A DNA stretch of 64,000 nucleotides from Deltaproteobacteria bacterium (GTDB lineage Bacteria > Myxococcota_A > Polyangia > Polyangiales > Houyiibacteriaceae). Below are positions 1 through 8,270 of the stretch, piece by piece. The stretch's first letter is position 1. Every line of letters begins with the position of its first letter. The stretch is taken from positions 62,001 to 126,000 of the forward strand of contig JAEPMI010000009.1 of assembly GCA_017644045.1 (NCBI GenBank), written 5' to 3'. The position numbers and the translations under genes are program-made. Under the pieces are notes generated by a model, which did no database searches, was not told where the DNA came from, and saw nothing but the letters and a program-made list of their open reading frames with translations.

Positions 1-67
1 AGGCACGTGGGCGCAGTATAGCCCGAGACGATTGCCGTCCGTCTCGCGCTCGTACGGCCCAGCGTTC

Positions 68-841
68 ATGCTCATGTCCGTGAAGTACGCGCCGTCACCG
101 GAGGTCCTCGCCCGCCTGGACGAAGCGAGCATCGAGGAAGCGCTGCGCGCGTTCTACGTGACCCACGGTGACAGCTCGTTGCGCCCCGAGGAGATCAAGA
201 AGATCCCGCAGCTCGCGGGGATCCTGCCCGTGCTCGCGCGGACTCGCCCCGATCCGCTCCTCGTGGACGCTGCCGCGGGGCGAGCGCCGGTGGGACTGAT
301 GGCCGCGCGGCTGCTCGGCTGGTCGAAGGTGGTGGTGATCGAGCGGGAACCCGCGCGCGCGAAGTCGGCCCGACGCGCTGCCGCTCGGGTGCCGGGCGTC
401 GAGGTCGACGTTCGCGAGGGCGACGTGGCGGACCCGGACGTCTGGCCCGAGGGGGCCGAGGTGGTGGTCGCGCTCCATGCCTGCGGCGGAGCGTTCGACG
501 GCGTGGTGGACCAAGCCGTCGCAGCGAGCGTGCCGTGGGTGGTCGCGGTGCCCTGCTGCTACGCGAACGCCGTCGCGTTCTCCGACGTCGCGCGCGCGTG
601 GGCCGACGAGCTCGGAGTGTCCCCGCAGGCGCCCGTGCGGCGGCGCTTCGTCGAGTCGCTCATCGACACGGAGCGGACGCTCCGGCTCGAAGCCGCGGGC
701 TACCGCGTGTCGGTGCAAGCGTTCGTGTCGCCGGCGGTCACGCCGCACAACCTGCTGTGGAAGGCATGGCGGGTGGGCCCGAGCCGCCGCTCCGCCGAGG
801 CCAAGAAGCGCTGGGAGCGATGGGTGAAGGGGCCCTCCTAG
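68..841 (+). CDS. SAM-dependent methyltransferase, Methyltransf_32/METTL25-like
   Basis: A class I methyltransferase of the PF13679 type is suggested by a glycine-poor SAM loop (VDAAAGRAPVGLMAARLLG), an acidic strand end (VVVIERE) and the family signature HACGGAFD followed by VPCCYA. The substrate cannot be told from sequence. The frame is open back to a TTG at 32, but its first 12 residues look unlike the domain, so the ATG at 68 (or the one at 74) is preferred. A -10-like TATAGC at 17-22 precedes it. The C-terminus is basic. The next gene lies 134 bp downstream on the same strand. Confidence 0.8.
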   Translation: MLMSVKYAPSPEVLARLDEASIEEALRAFYVTHGDSSLRPEEIKKIPQLAGILPVLARTRPDPLLVDAAAGRAPVGLMAARLLGWSKVVVIEREPARAKSARRAAARVPGVEVDVREGDVADPDVWPEGAEVVVALHACGGAFDGVVDQAVAASVPWVVAVPCCYANAVAFSDVARAWADELGVSPQAPVRRRFVESLIDTERTLRLEAAGYRVSVQAFVSPAVTPHNLLWKAWRVGPSRRSAEAKKRWERWVKGPS

Positions 842-975
842 TCAGCTCTACCTCCGGCACCGGGCCGAGAAAAGGTGATCGCCGACGCAACCGCCGGGCG
901 CCCCGTCCGAAGACGGGCCATGACTCACTGTCGTGTTGGCCCCTCGGGCTCCGTCCACCCGGACTGTGGGGCGCC

Positions 976-1605
976 ATGAGTCGGTGGGAACTGGTCACCT
1001 TGGCGGGCTTCGGCCTCTTGTGCGCGAGCTATGGGCTGGCACCCGAATACGCGGCAACCACGACGTTGGTTGCGGTACTGGTCGGGACACTCTCCGTCGT
1101 CCATCACCGAGCCTCCGCTCGCGCAGCCGCCGACGAGCTGGCCCCACTGGGCGCGAGCGTCGTCGTGAGGGTGAGCCCCGACGGCCCCGACGCGTTCCTG
1201 CTCGGAGTCCGAGGGGACGAGTCTGGCGAGTCGTTCGTGTACTGCACCGGTGAGTGCCCGAACCCCGCGATCGAGATGGTGCTGGGCCGAGACGGCTCGG
1301 TCGACGTCCCGAGCGGGAGCCGCCGCTCGGTCTTCGAGATGGACGGTCAACTCTTCGTGGTGGCTCACCGACGGGCGGGGGCGCTTCCGACCGAGATTCG
1401 CTCGGGGAAGCCGCTGGAGAGGCTCCGTGAGCTCACGGCCATCGGCCGCCCGACGATCGTGATCGGAGCGGGGCGGATGGAGATTCTCGTCGAGGGCACC
1501 GCGGACCTCGCGGCGCGAGACGCTCTCTCGGAGCTCGCGCGGCTGCTTCACGAGCTCGCCGAGGCGGGGACGGCGGAGGCGACCGAGCGCGGAGTCTACC
1601 GATAG
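976..1605 (+). CDS. Hypothetical membrane-anchored protein (209 aa)
   Basis: No family is recognised. Two hydrophobic segments near the N-terminus (about residues 5-22 and 27-42) are followed by a soluble domain of about 165 residues containing a CTGEC pair and ending in a helical, acidic tail. This suggests a small membrane-anchored protein with a cytoplasmic or periplasmic domain. The ATG at 976 is chosen because the open frame further upstream is the shifted shadow of the methyltransferase gene. It is convergent with the next gene, 35 bp away. Confidence 0.6.
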   Translation: MSRWELVTLAGFGLLCASYGLAPEYAATTTLVAVLVGTLSVVHHRASARAAADELAPLGASVVVRVSPDGPDAFLLGVRGDESGESFVYCTGECPNPAIEMVLGRDGSVDVPSGSRRSVFEMDGQLFVVAHRRAGALPTEIRSGKPLERLRELTAIGRPTIVIGAGRMEILVEGTADLAARDALSELARLLHELAEAGTAEATERGVYR

Positions 1606-1640
1606 CCGGAGTCAGCGAGTCCGTCGCGTGGACGAGCTTC

Positions 1641-3041
1641 TCAACCGAAGCCGAGCGCGCCAGCGTAGCGGAGGATGAAGCGCCCCAGCAGTCGCGCGAT
1701 CGCTGCCGCGACGAGCATGAAGGCGAAAGCGAAGAGGCCGCTCGCGAACAAGGAGGACCCACTCCAGGTCGCCACCGAGAGGAAGAGCGCGGTGCTGGTA
1801 CCCAAGTAGAGGAAGGCGGCCACTGCGAAGAGCGGCAAGGAGCTCACCAACAGGAGCAGATACCGAAGGGGGGCTCGCGCAATCATCATGAAACCCGAGA
1901 TGATCTCGAGGCCGCCGAACCAGCCGTCGTCGAAGTACGCGAGGATGAACGCTGCCGGCAGGTAGAGGACCCAGCAGAAGGCGAAGATTTCTCGAGCCGG
2001 ACTTCCGCCGAAGAAGAAGACCGGAACCAGGGGCAGGAAGATGAAGAGGATCCGCAAACCGATGTCGGTGATGGCGTCGGCGCGGCCCACGTCCGAGTCC
2101 TTGGGCAGTGCGCTCTCTCGACCGGAGCAGGCGTGTCTCATCAACCAGAAGACGAAGAGGCCCGCGATGCCGAGCTTGAGGAACGTCCCCACGACCATGA
2201 AGAGGAGACCCGAGCAGCCGACTCCGGCCTGCACGGACAGGAAGAGAAAGGGGATGGCCGCCAACGCGGCGACCAGGAGCACCGGCGGTCGAAACGGATA
2301 GAGGTAAGCGAGTAGGATGTCCTCGAAGAACGTGCCGGTCGGATCGGGAGCGGAGGGCACCACATAGGGCGGCGGAGGACCGCTCGCGGGGTCCGGCGCC
2401 GAGGGCCGTGGGAGCGGTCGTGGCGGTCGCGAGCTCGGACCGCCGAAGGGACCGGCCGGTGGAGCGCTCACCGGTCGCCTCACGTCGATGGGTCCCGGTT
2501 CTGGCGGCGCGCTGCCGCTCGCGGGCACCGGCTCCAACAGCGGCCCGCCGTCATCGGGCGACCACGGCCCCAACATCGAGCCGTCACCGAAATGCGATGA
2601 CGGCGGCTCCGACGCTGGTCCACCGACCGGTGCTGGCTCGAGCTCGAAGTCGCCATCGAGGCCCGGGAGATCGAGGGGCAGATCGATCGGCGCCACGGGC
2701 GGCGCGGAGCGAGCATGGTGCGCCGAGACGAAGGCGGCAGGCGCAGGCGAAGGGGGCGCCGGCGGTCGAGAGCTCGCGGGGGGCAGTTGGACGCTCCCTG
2801 CAACGCCGGGCCGACGCGACGGAGACCCGACCACCGGATGGAGCTTCACCGACGCGCCCAAGCTCGTCAGGTCATGGAAGAGGACCTCGGCTTCACTCTC
2901 GTCCACTCGATGAGCGATGACGGTGGGAAGGCAGGCCAGCAGCGCGCCAGCTTCGATGTCGCTCAATCCCGTGACGGCGGACACACTCTCGAGCGAAACC
3001 CGTGACGGAACGGCCAAGAGCTCGACGTCGAACACCGCCAT
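1641..3041 (-). CDS. Multi-pass membrane protein with L7/L12-like N-terminal domain and Pro-rich linker
   Basis: Residues 1-68 follow the pattern of the ribosomal L7/L12 C-terminal fold (VTGLSDIEAGALLACLP, then an EAE helix and LGASVKL). A linker of about 150 residues rich in Pro, Ser and Ala follows, then about 230 residues with four to six hydrophobic segments, for example PPVLLVAALAAIPFLFLSV. The layout resembles myxobacterial proteins that join a small recognition domain to a Yip1-like membrane region, but the membrane part is not assigned. A TAGCGT -10 box sits 6 nt before the ATG, so a leaderless transcript is likely. Confidence 0.7.
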   Translation of the reverse strand: MAVFDVELLAVPSRVSLESVSAVTGLSDIEAGALLACLPTVIAHRVDESEAEVLFHDLTSLGASVKLHPVVGSPSRRPGVAGSVQLPPASSRPPAPPSPAPAAFVSAHHARSAPPVAPIDLPLDLPGLDGDFELEPAPVGGPASEPPSSHFGDGSMLGPWSPDDGGPLLEPVPASGSAPPEPGPIDVRRPVSAPPAGPFGGPSSRPPRPLPRPSAPDPASGPPPPYVVPSAPDPTGTFFEDILLAYLYPFRPPVLLVAALAAIPFLFLSVQAGVGCSGLLFMVVGTFLKLGIAGLFVFWLMRHACSGRESALPKDSDVGRADAITDIGLRILFIFLPLVPVFFFGGSPAREIFAFCWVLYLPAAFILAYFDDGWFGGLEIISGFMMIARAPLRYLLLLVSSLPLFAVAAFLYLGTSTALFLSVATWSGSSLFASGLFAFAFMLVAAAIARLLGRFILRYAGALGFG

Positions 3042-3047
3042 CCGCGC

Positions 3048-3053
3048 ACGCTA
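3048..3053 (-). promoter_or_regulatory. -10 box TAGCGT, leaderless geometry
   Basis: The hexamer ends 6 nt before the ATG at 3041, placing transcription start at or next to the start codon. No Shine-Dalgarno sequence is present. Confidence 0.55.
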
Positions 3054-3202
3054 CCTCCGGGGACAGAGGAGCGCATCCCAACGCATGGGAGGGTCGGCTT
3101 GGCGGAAGGCGTACTGCCATTCAGATGGTGAACCCAGCTCCGCCGTCGAAGTTCGAGCGGCCGACCGACGGCGTGCCCTACCTGGAGACTCTAGACCATG
3201 CC

Positions 3203-3245
3203 GACCCCCATCGGGCGGGGTCTGGGATCCCCGCTTTCGGGGGTC
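3203..3245. other. Two adjacent hairpins in divergent intergenic region
   Basis: GACCCC (3203-3208) pairs with GGGGTC (3217-3222). GATCCCCG (3226-3233) pairs with CGGGGGTC (3238-3245) around a CTTT loop. They lie between divergent genes and just upstream of the lipoprotein gene at 3303, so an operator or a structured 5' leader is possible. There is no T-tract. The rest of 3042-3302 holds nothing recognisable. Confidence 0.45.
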
Positions 3246-3302
3246 AACATCGATCGTGGGGGCGATTCACCGAGGAATTCGCCTCGGTACGGATCCTGCT
3301 CC

Positions 3303-4436
3303 ATGCGAGGCATGAGCCGAAGCTTCGTCGTCGCTGCCCTCTTCCTCGCTGCCTGTGATGCCTCGTCGGGTCCGGCGACACCGGGCCGGAGTGACTCCGG
3401 CGTGTTCGGCGGAGACGCGGGGGAGCGTCCGGTGGAAGACGGCGGAGTCACCGTCGACGAGCGCTGCGACGACGGACTCGACAACGACCTCGATGGGGCC
3501 GTCGACGAGGGGTGCCGCTGCACCGCCGGAGACACACAGAGCTGCTACCTGGCCGACCCCGCGACGGAAGGCGTCGGTGCGTGCACCAGCGGCACTCAGA
3601 CCTGTGCGGTGTCCTCCGAGTTTCCGCGATGGGGCGCGTGCGATGGAGCGACGGGACCGAGCCCCGAGGAGTGCTTCGACGGGATCGACAACGACTGCGA
3701 CGGTCTGACGGATTGCGAGGACAGCGAGGACTGCGGCACCTGCCCGATCGACTGCGAGCTCACCCACGACTACGGGGTCGAGCTCGTGGGCGCGTTGGGC
3801 GGCGCGGCCAGCCTCGAGTCCTGTGGGCCCGGCTGCGCCGACCTGTGGGTGGGCCGGGTCGGTGACAATTACTGGTCCGGGAGCTGCTCGATCTTCGAGG
3901 AAGAGGCGCGCGTCACGGTGCTCACGGCGGGAGTCATCACGAGCGCGACCCTCGAGCGAGCGAAGTGGGACGACTACATGCGGATCCACCTGAACGAGTC
4001 GATGGTCTGGTCGGGCCCCGATGGGAACTTCCCGCCCGAGACCGGCGGCGCGTGCGAGCTCGGCACCAGCTGGGACCAAAACCCGGGGCTGGATCTGACG
4101 ACGCACTTCTCGGCGGCCGGTGAGATCCGCTTTCGCATCCGAGTCTCGGTCACCGGCGGTGGCGAGGGCTTCGCCCGGATTCGGCTCCGCTACGACCCCT
4201 CGACACTGATCGAGGAGCGCGGATGGAGCGACGCGGCCTGCGTCGCGGCGGCGCGTCGGATCGCGGATGGATGCACCGGAACGGTGACCTGCACCGACGG
4301 GCCGACGGACGGCTGCGTCGACGTGGGCGGTGTCGTGGTCTGCGAGGGAGACGTGGCGACCGCGCTCGACGAGCCGCCTCACCCGGATCTCTCCCGGCTC
4401 TGCCGGCGCGCGTCGGTGAGCCTGACCGACTGCTGA
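3303..4436 (+). CDS. Lipoprotein with MopE-type metal-binding repeats
   Basis: The signal peptide ends in the lipobox ALFLAAC, so it is an envelope lipoprotein. A Gly/Asp-rich linker leads to two Asp-rich MopE/thrombospondin-3-like repeats (CDDGLDNDLDGAVDEGC and CFDGIDNDCDGLTDCE), predicted to bind Ca2+ or other metals through Asp side chains. The next 200 residues contain many Cys and a beta-rich region resembling bacterial carbohydrate-binding or jelly-roll modules, not assigned. A second ATG at 3312 is equally possible. No enzymatic motif is visible. Confidence 0.8.
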   Translation: MRGMSRSFVVAALFLAACDASSGPATPGRSDSGVFGGDAGERPVEDGGVTVDERCDDGLDNDLDGAVDEGCRCTAGDTQSCYLADPATEGVGACTSGTQTCAVSSEFPRWGACDGATGPSPEECFDGIDNDCDGLTDCEDSEDCGTCPIDCELTHDYGVELVGALGGAASLESCGPGCADLWVGRVGDNYWSGSCSIFEEEARVTVLTAGVITSATLERAKWDDYMRIHLNESMVWSGPDGNFPPETGGACELGTSWDQNPGLDLTTHFSAAGEIRFRIRVSVTGGGEGFARIRLRYDPSTLIEERGWSDAACVAAARRIADGCTGTVTCTDGPTDGCVDVGGVVVCEGDVATALDEPPHPDLSRLCRRASVSLTDC

Positions 4437-4552
4437 TGGCAGCGGCTCTTCACCGTCGAGCTCGATGATGAAGCCCGCTCGGAGCGTCACCAGAGCTTCC
4501 CCGCGGAATCGGAAGGCAGTGATCGGATCCGAGCAGCAGCTCGCCCCCGGAG

Positions 4553-5077
4553 CTACTCGTTCGCCGGGGCGGGCGTCCAGTCGCGGAAGAACGCCTCGAG
4601 CGCGTCGTCGGTGGCTTCGGTGACCTGATGGTCGCCGAAGGTGGGCTCCCACACCGGCTGCGCCAACCTCACTCGGTCGGCGACCACCACGACCTCCGTC
4701 CCGTCGGGGAGCGACCCGAGGCGCGGCTCGGCCCCAGCCCGGAAGTCCTCGGGGAGCTCGCCCGCGTCGTTCGCCGGTGCGCTGCCGACGCGCTCTCGAT
4801 AGGTCTCCACCGGGATCGCCGCCGAGAACTCGGACACACAGGCCGCCGCATCGCAGCGGGTCTCGTGAAAGCGGATGCGCGCTCCGAGCCCATCGCAGCC
4901 GCGGCCGCACACCAGCCCGAGGAACTCGGTGAGGAGGTCCGGATCGACCTCGGGCGGCGCTTCCTGGGCGGGCTCTCCCGTCCTTGCCTCGGCCTGCGGC
5001 TCGGCGGCTTCCTCGGTGGGCGAGTCGTCGCACGCGAGAAGGAACACGAGGGGGAGAAGGAGCGGCATCGATCGCAT
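4553..5077 (-). CDS. Small lipoprotein (174 aa)
   Basis: The signal peptide has lipobox LVFLLAC followed by two Asp. An acidic, Glu/Ala/Pro-rich linker then leads to a compact domain with CGRGC and a paired Cys (CDAAAC). The family is unknown. The frame stays open far upstream, but the ATG at 5077 starts exactly at the signal peptide and has a TATCGT -10 box 7 nt before it. It lies 35 bp downstream of the LpxR-like gene on the same strand, yet probably has its own promoter. Confidence 0.7.
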   Translation of the reverse strand: MRSMPLLLPLVFLLACDDSPTEEAAEPQAEARTGEPAQEAPPEVDPDLLTEFLGLVCGRGCDGLGARIRFHETRCDAAACVSEFSAAIPVETYRERVGSAPANDAGELPEDFRAGAEPRLGSLPDGTEVVVVADRVRLAQPVWEPTFGDHQVTEATDDALEAFFRDWTPAPANE

Positions 5078-5084
5078 CGGCGGT

Positions 5085-5090
5085 ACGATA
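5085..5090 (-). promoter_or_regulatory. -10 box TATCGT, leaderless geometry
   Basis: The hexamer ends 7 nt before the ATG at 5077 of the small lipoprotein gene. No Shine-Dalgarno sequence is visible. Confidence 0.5.
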
Positions 5091-5112
5091 GCCGAGACGA
5101 CGCCGGGACCGT

Positions 5113-6096
5113 TCAGAAGAACGCGCGGACCTCGAGCTCCCCCCAGAAGTGCCAGGCAGGATGGAGGTCTTCGGCGGGCACGTTCACGAAGGTCCGCATG
5201 CGCCACGCGTGCGTGTAGCCCACCACCCACCCGGCGCGCGCGAGGCGACCGCTTCGCCGCCGACGCCACCAGCGCACGCGGGCGCCGAGGCGGAGCTGCG
5301 CGACGGCGGGCCGGGCATCGATGGCCGGCTCGACGGGCGCGCCGTCGCCCTCGACGAAGCGATCGTAAGCGCGGAGCTCCAGCAGCGCGCCGAAGAGGAA
5401 GCCGCCGGCGAGCCCGCCGCCCGGTGGAGGGGTGGCCCATGCGGGGTCGAGGTGCTCGACGGCGGCGACGCCCGGTCCTTTCAGGACGCCGACGCTCGCG
5501 CCCGCGCGGACGATCCGTTGCACGTTGCCGAGGTCCATCACCGCCAGGCCCGCCGGCACCAACGCCCACTGACGGATCGGGACGCGGGCGAAGCCGCCTC
5601 CGCCAGCCGCGATGGCCCAACCGAAGTCGTCGGCGATCTGGTTGGGCCAGCCCTGCGGCCGGCGCACGCCGAGCAACGCGTGCATCGCGTCCTGCACCGG
5701 CTCGGCGAACGCTCCGTCGCCGAGCGCACCCATGCGAAGGCGAACGAACGCGAGGCCGCGCGGGCGCCGGAGGATCGAACCGAGGTCGGCGTAGAGCCAC
5801 GCGCCGAAGGGGTGGTCGCGGGTCGGTGGCTCGACGCGCTGGATGTTGCGCGACGTGTACATGACCTGTCCGCCGCGGACGAAGACGTGCAGCCCTTCGA
5901 GTCCGACGGGAAGCGCCCCGACCCCGCCGAGCTCCAGGTGGCTCGAGTACCAGCGGTCCGCACCGGCGAACGTGTCGTTGATCACGCGCAGCTGAACCGC
6001 GCCGACGGGATCGACCGACTGCGGCTGTGCTCGGACGGGCGCGGCCAGCCACCAGACACCCAGGAGCAGAAGCACACGACCCACGAGTCGGATCAT
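5113..6096 (-). CDS. LpxR-like (DUF2219) outer-membrane lipid A deacylase family protein
   Basis: The family removes the 3'-acyloxyacyl chain from lipid A at the outer membrane. Visible here are a signal peptide (residues 1-23, AxA cleavage) and the catalytic Asn-Asp pair in INDTFAGADRWYS (N40, D41). The characteristic Q135-x3-H139 pair is followed by GWPNQI, and the sequence is strand-rich throughout and ends in Phe, as expected of a beta-barrel. Length (327 aa) fits the family. Activity is inferred from motifs only. It is divergent from the JmjC-like gene, with 89 bp between them. Confidence 0.75.
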   Translation of the reverse strand: MIRLVGRVLLLLGVWWLAAPVRAQPQSVDPVGAVQLRVINDTFAGADRWYSSHLELGGVGALPVGLEGLHVFVRGGQVMYTSRNIQRVEPPTRDHPFGAWLYADLGSILRRPRGLAFVRLRMGALGDGAFAEPVQDAMHALLGVRRPQGWPNQIADDFGWAIAAGGGGFARVPIRQWALVPAGLAVMDLGNVQRIVRAGASVGVLKGPGVAAVEHLDPAWATPPPGGGLAGGFLFGALLELRAYDRFVEGDGAPVEPAIDARPAVAQLRLGARVRWWRRRRSGRLARAGWVVGYTHAWRMRTFVNVPAEDLHPAWHFWGELEVRAFF

Positions 6097-6172
6097 GGCC
6101 GCCGGGAGACGGGTTTGACCATGATGTTGCTGCGGTCACGCCGTCATCGAGCCACGGTTCGAAGGCAGGCTG

Positions 6173-6178
6173 TACCAT
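6173..6178 (+). promoter_or_regulatory. -10 box TACCAT, leaderless geometry
   Basis: The hexamer ends 7 nt before the ATG at 6186 of the JmjC-like gene. No Shine-Dalgarno sequence is present. Confidence 0.5.
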
Positions 6179-6185
6179 TCGCCAC

Positions 6186-7076
6186 ATGGACCACTGGCCC
6201 ACGGCTCGCGTCGTCGACGCGCTCTGCGAGCTCGACCCCGAGATGGGCGGACAGCTCGCGAAGGCTGGGCAGGCATTCGCGAAGAAGCGACTCCGCAGGG
6301 AGCGATTCGCCCAGGACGAATGGCTTTCCGCGCAGCGACGAGCGGTGCCCAAGCTCTACTCGGATTCGCCGACACCGCCGCGCCGATCGGCCGATCCGCT
6401 CCGGTGCGCGCGGGCCTTGCTCTCGTCCGACGAGCCGGTAGCGGTGCTGCAGGATCTGGGCGAGCGAGTGAGGCGAAGCGATTGGGCGCCCGAACGCGTG
6501 CTCGCGGCCTGGGAAGCGAACGACCCGGTGTTCGGGATCACGGACCACTCGGTCGGCGGAGCGGTGTTGAACCAGCACTTCCGGATGGAGACCGTCCTCG
6601 CTGGCAACTTCCTCAGTCACACCGACTCGCTCCACCGGTTCGAGGTGTGCGGTCCGGTCATGGCCACCCGGGGACACCTGACCGACGCGCACATGGACGA
6701 CCCCGACATCTGGAACTCCTGTGTGAGCGGCGCGAAGGTCTGGTTCATGACCGACAGTCGCGAGTGGTCTCGCGAGTACCAGGTGTCCGTTCGTCAGATC
6801 GTCGAGGTCGAGCCGCTCGACGCGGAGACCTTCCTCTCGCTCCCGGGGTCGAGGTGGGCGGTCGTGACCGACGGAGCGGCGCTCTACTGCCCCAACACGT
6901 ACGTGCATCGAGTGGTGACCCTGGAGCGCTACGTTGGCTTCGGGACCTTCTGCGCGACGCGCGAATCGGCCGCGCGGCTCCTTCGGTTCTGGCGAGAGCA
7001 TGGCTCCCTGTTCGAGGCCGACGGCAGCCCGGGTCTGATCGACGGACTCGACGAGGCTTTCCGCGAAGCCGCCTGA
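6186..7076 (+). CDS. JmjC/cupin-8-like Fe(II)/2-oxoglutarate oxygenase
   Basis: A cupin-type metal triad is visible: H169-x-D171 in TDAHMDDPDIWNSCVSGAKV and the distal H241 in PNTYVHRVV. The spacing and the 'SGxKxW' stretch after HxD match JmjC/FIH-like protein or RNA hydroxylases. Residues 1-130 are helical and unassigned. The product is soluble, with no signal peptide. The ATG at 6186 is preferred over upstream in-frame codons because a -10 box sits 7 nt before it. The substrate is unknown; ribosomal proteins are a typical target of the wider family. Confidence 0.7.
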   Translation: MDHWPTARVVDALCELDPEMGGQLAKAGQAFAKKRLRRERFAQDEWLSAQRRAVPKLYSDSPTPPRRSADPLRCARALLSSDEPVAVLQDLGERVRRSDWAPERVLAAWEANDPVFGITDHSVGGAVLNQHFRMETVLAGNFLSHTDSLHRFEVCGPVMATRGHLTDAHMDDPDIWNSCVSGAKVWFMTDSREWSREYQVSVRQIVEVEPLDAETFLSLPGSRWAVVTDGAALYCPNTYVHRVVTLERYVGFGTFCATRESAARLLRFWREHGSLFEADGSPGLIDGLDEAFREAA

Positions 7077-7161
7077 GTGGGCGAAACGGGGCGAGCTTCG
7101 TTCGCCGACTCCGCTGCGCTTCGGACGGAAATCCGGTTGTGCCGAGTGGAAAAAGTCGCGC

Positions 7162-7167
7162 TAGCGT
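7162..7167 (+). promoter_or_regulatory. -10 box TAGCGT, leaderless geometry
   Basis: The hexamer ends 7 nt before the ATG at 7175. This supports that ATG over the long open frame upstream. Confidence 0.55.
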
Positions 7168-7174
7168 TCGACCG

Positions 7175-8251
7175 ATGTCCGTGACTCGCATCGTTGCGTG
7201 TGTGCTCTTTCTCGCTGGTTGTTGGAACAGCCACGAGATCGGTCCTTCCCCGTCGGAGCCGGACCCGACCACGCCATCGCCGCGTGACGGAGGGCCGCCA
7301 GGACCCGTGCCGGATCCGGGCCCTGGTCCGACGCCGGATCCCGATCCCGGCCCTGGCCCGGGAGACCCGCCCGCTCCGACGCCGGATCCCGATCCCGAGC
7401 CGAGCCCTGATCCGCCCGGTGCACCGCCTGCGCCGCGGCCGGGCACCTGCGACTTCCGTGGTGGGGACCTCGGCACCGGTGGCGACCGCTGCGATCCCGG
7501 CGAGAGCCGCTTCTTCGTCGTGTCACAGCAGGCGTTCAGTCGCGTGACTGACAACCGCACGTTCGGCTTCGATCTCGATGGGCGCGTCAGCGACGAGACC
7601 GATCCGCGCGGCTGCTTCGTTCCCGATCAATCCGGGTTCGACGGCACCCGCGGCATCGACAACGTCCTCGGCAACGACCTCCCGACCCTGGAATCGGTCA
7701 CGGGCTCGAACCTCGACGACGGGCTGCGCCGAGCCGTGCAGCAGGGCGAGGTGGTCACGGTGCTCGAGCTCCGCAACCTCACCGGCAGCATCCTCGACGA
7801 CGACTGCGTCGATCTCTACGTGCACGACGCCGTCTACCTCTCGGGCGTTCCGGTCCTGGACGACACCGGAGCTCCGGTCGCCGGCCAGGAGATCGCCCTG
7901 CTCGAGGACAGCTCGCGCCACTTCGCGGCGGCTCACATCGTGGACGGAGTGCTCCGCGCGAGCGGCGGCGCGTTCCCGATGGGCATCGACATCTCCGGCG
8001 GGAAGTTCCTGATCGACATCCAGGCGGCCGAGCTCTCGGTCGACGTCAGGGGCGGCAACGGACTCGTGGGCGGCGAGCTCTACGTGCGCGACTTCGTCCG
8101 CGGCGCCGAGTGCAGCCTCGTGCCCTTCCCGCCCGATCTCGTGATGAGCGTGCTGACCGGCGCCGCCGACCTGCGCCCGCAGCCGAGCGGCGAGTGCGCG
8201 GCGTTCTCGGTGCAGATGCTCTTCAGCCAGGTCGTCGCCAACCCGGGCTGA
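7175..8251 (+). CDS. Lipoprotein with Pro/Gly/Asp repeat linker
   Basis: The signal peptide ends in LFLAGC. A linker of about 65 residues made of PDPGPGPTPDP-type repeats (about 7260-7440) precedes a folded domain of about 260 residues of unknown family. That domain contains CDFRGGDLGTGGDRCDPGE and later a pair of distant Cys. The sequence is rich in Asp, and strands alternate with NLTGS-like turns, suggesting a secreted beta-sandwich. It may be a surface adhesin or structural lipoprotein; no catalytic motif is seen. Confidence 0.75.
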   Translation: MSVTRIVACVLFLAGCWNSHEIGPSPSEPDPTTPSPRDGGPPGPVPDPGPGPTPDPDPGPGPGDPPAPTPDPDPEPSPDPPGAPPAPRPGTCDFRGGDLGTGGDRCDPGESRFFVVSQQAFSRVTDNRTFGFDLDGRVSDETDPRGCFVPDQSGFDGTRGIDNVLGNDLPTLESVTGSNLDDGLRRAVQQGEVVTVLELRNLTGSILDDDCVDLYVHDAVYLSGVPVLDDTGAPVAGQEIALLEDSSRHFAAAHIVDGVLRASGGAFPMGIDISGGKFLIDIQAAELSVDVRGGNGLVGGELYVRDFVRGAECSLVPFPPDLVMSVLTGAADLRPQPSGECAAFSVQMLFSQVVANPG

Positions 8252-8270
8252 GCCGCCAGTGGTGCTCAGC
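8247..8270. terminator. Hairpin between convergent stop codons
   Basis: GCTGAGC (8247-8253) pairs with GCTCAGC (8264-8270) around a 10-nt loop. It overlaps both stop codons of the convergent lipoprotein and RNase D genes. No T-tract follows, so termination activity is uncertain. Confidence 0.35.

Noticed and set aside
7260-7440. Short GC-rich repeats considered as a CRISPR array or minisatellite
   Set aside because: They are codons for a Pro/Gly/Asp linker inside a lipoprotein gene, with no spacer structure.
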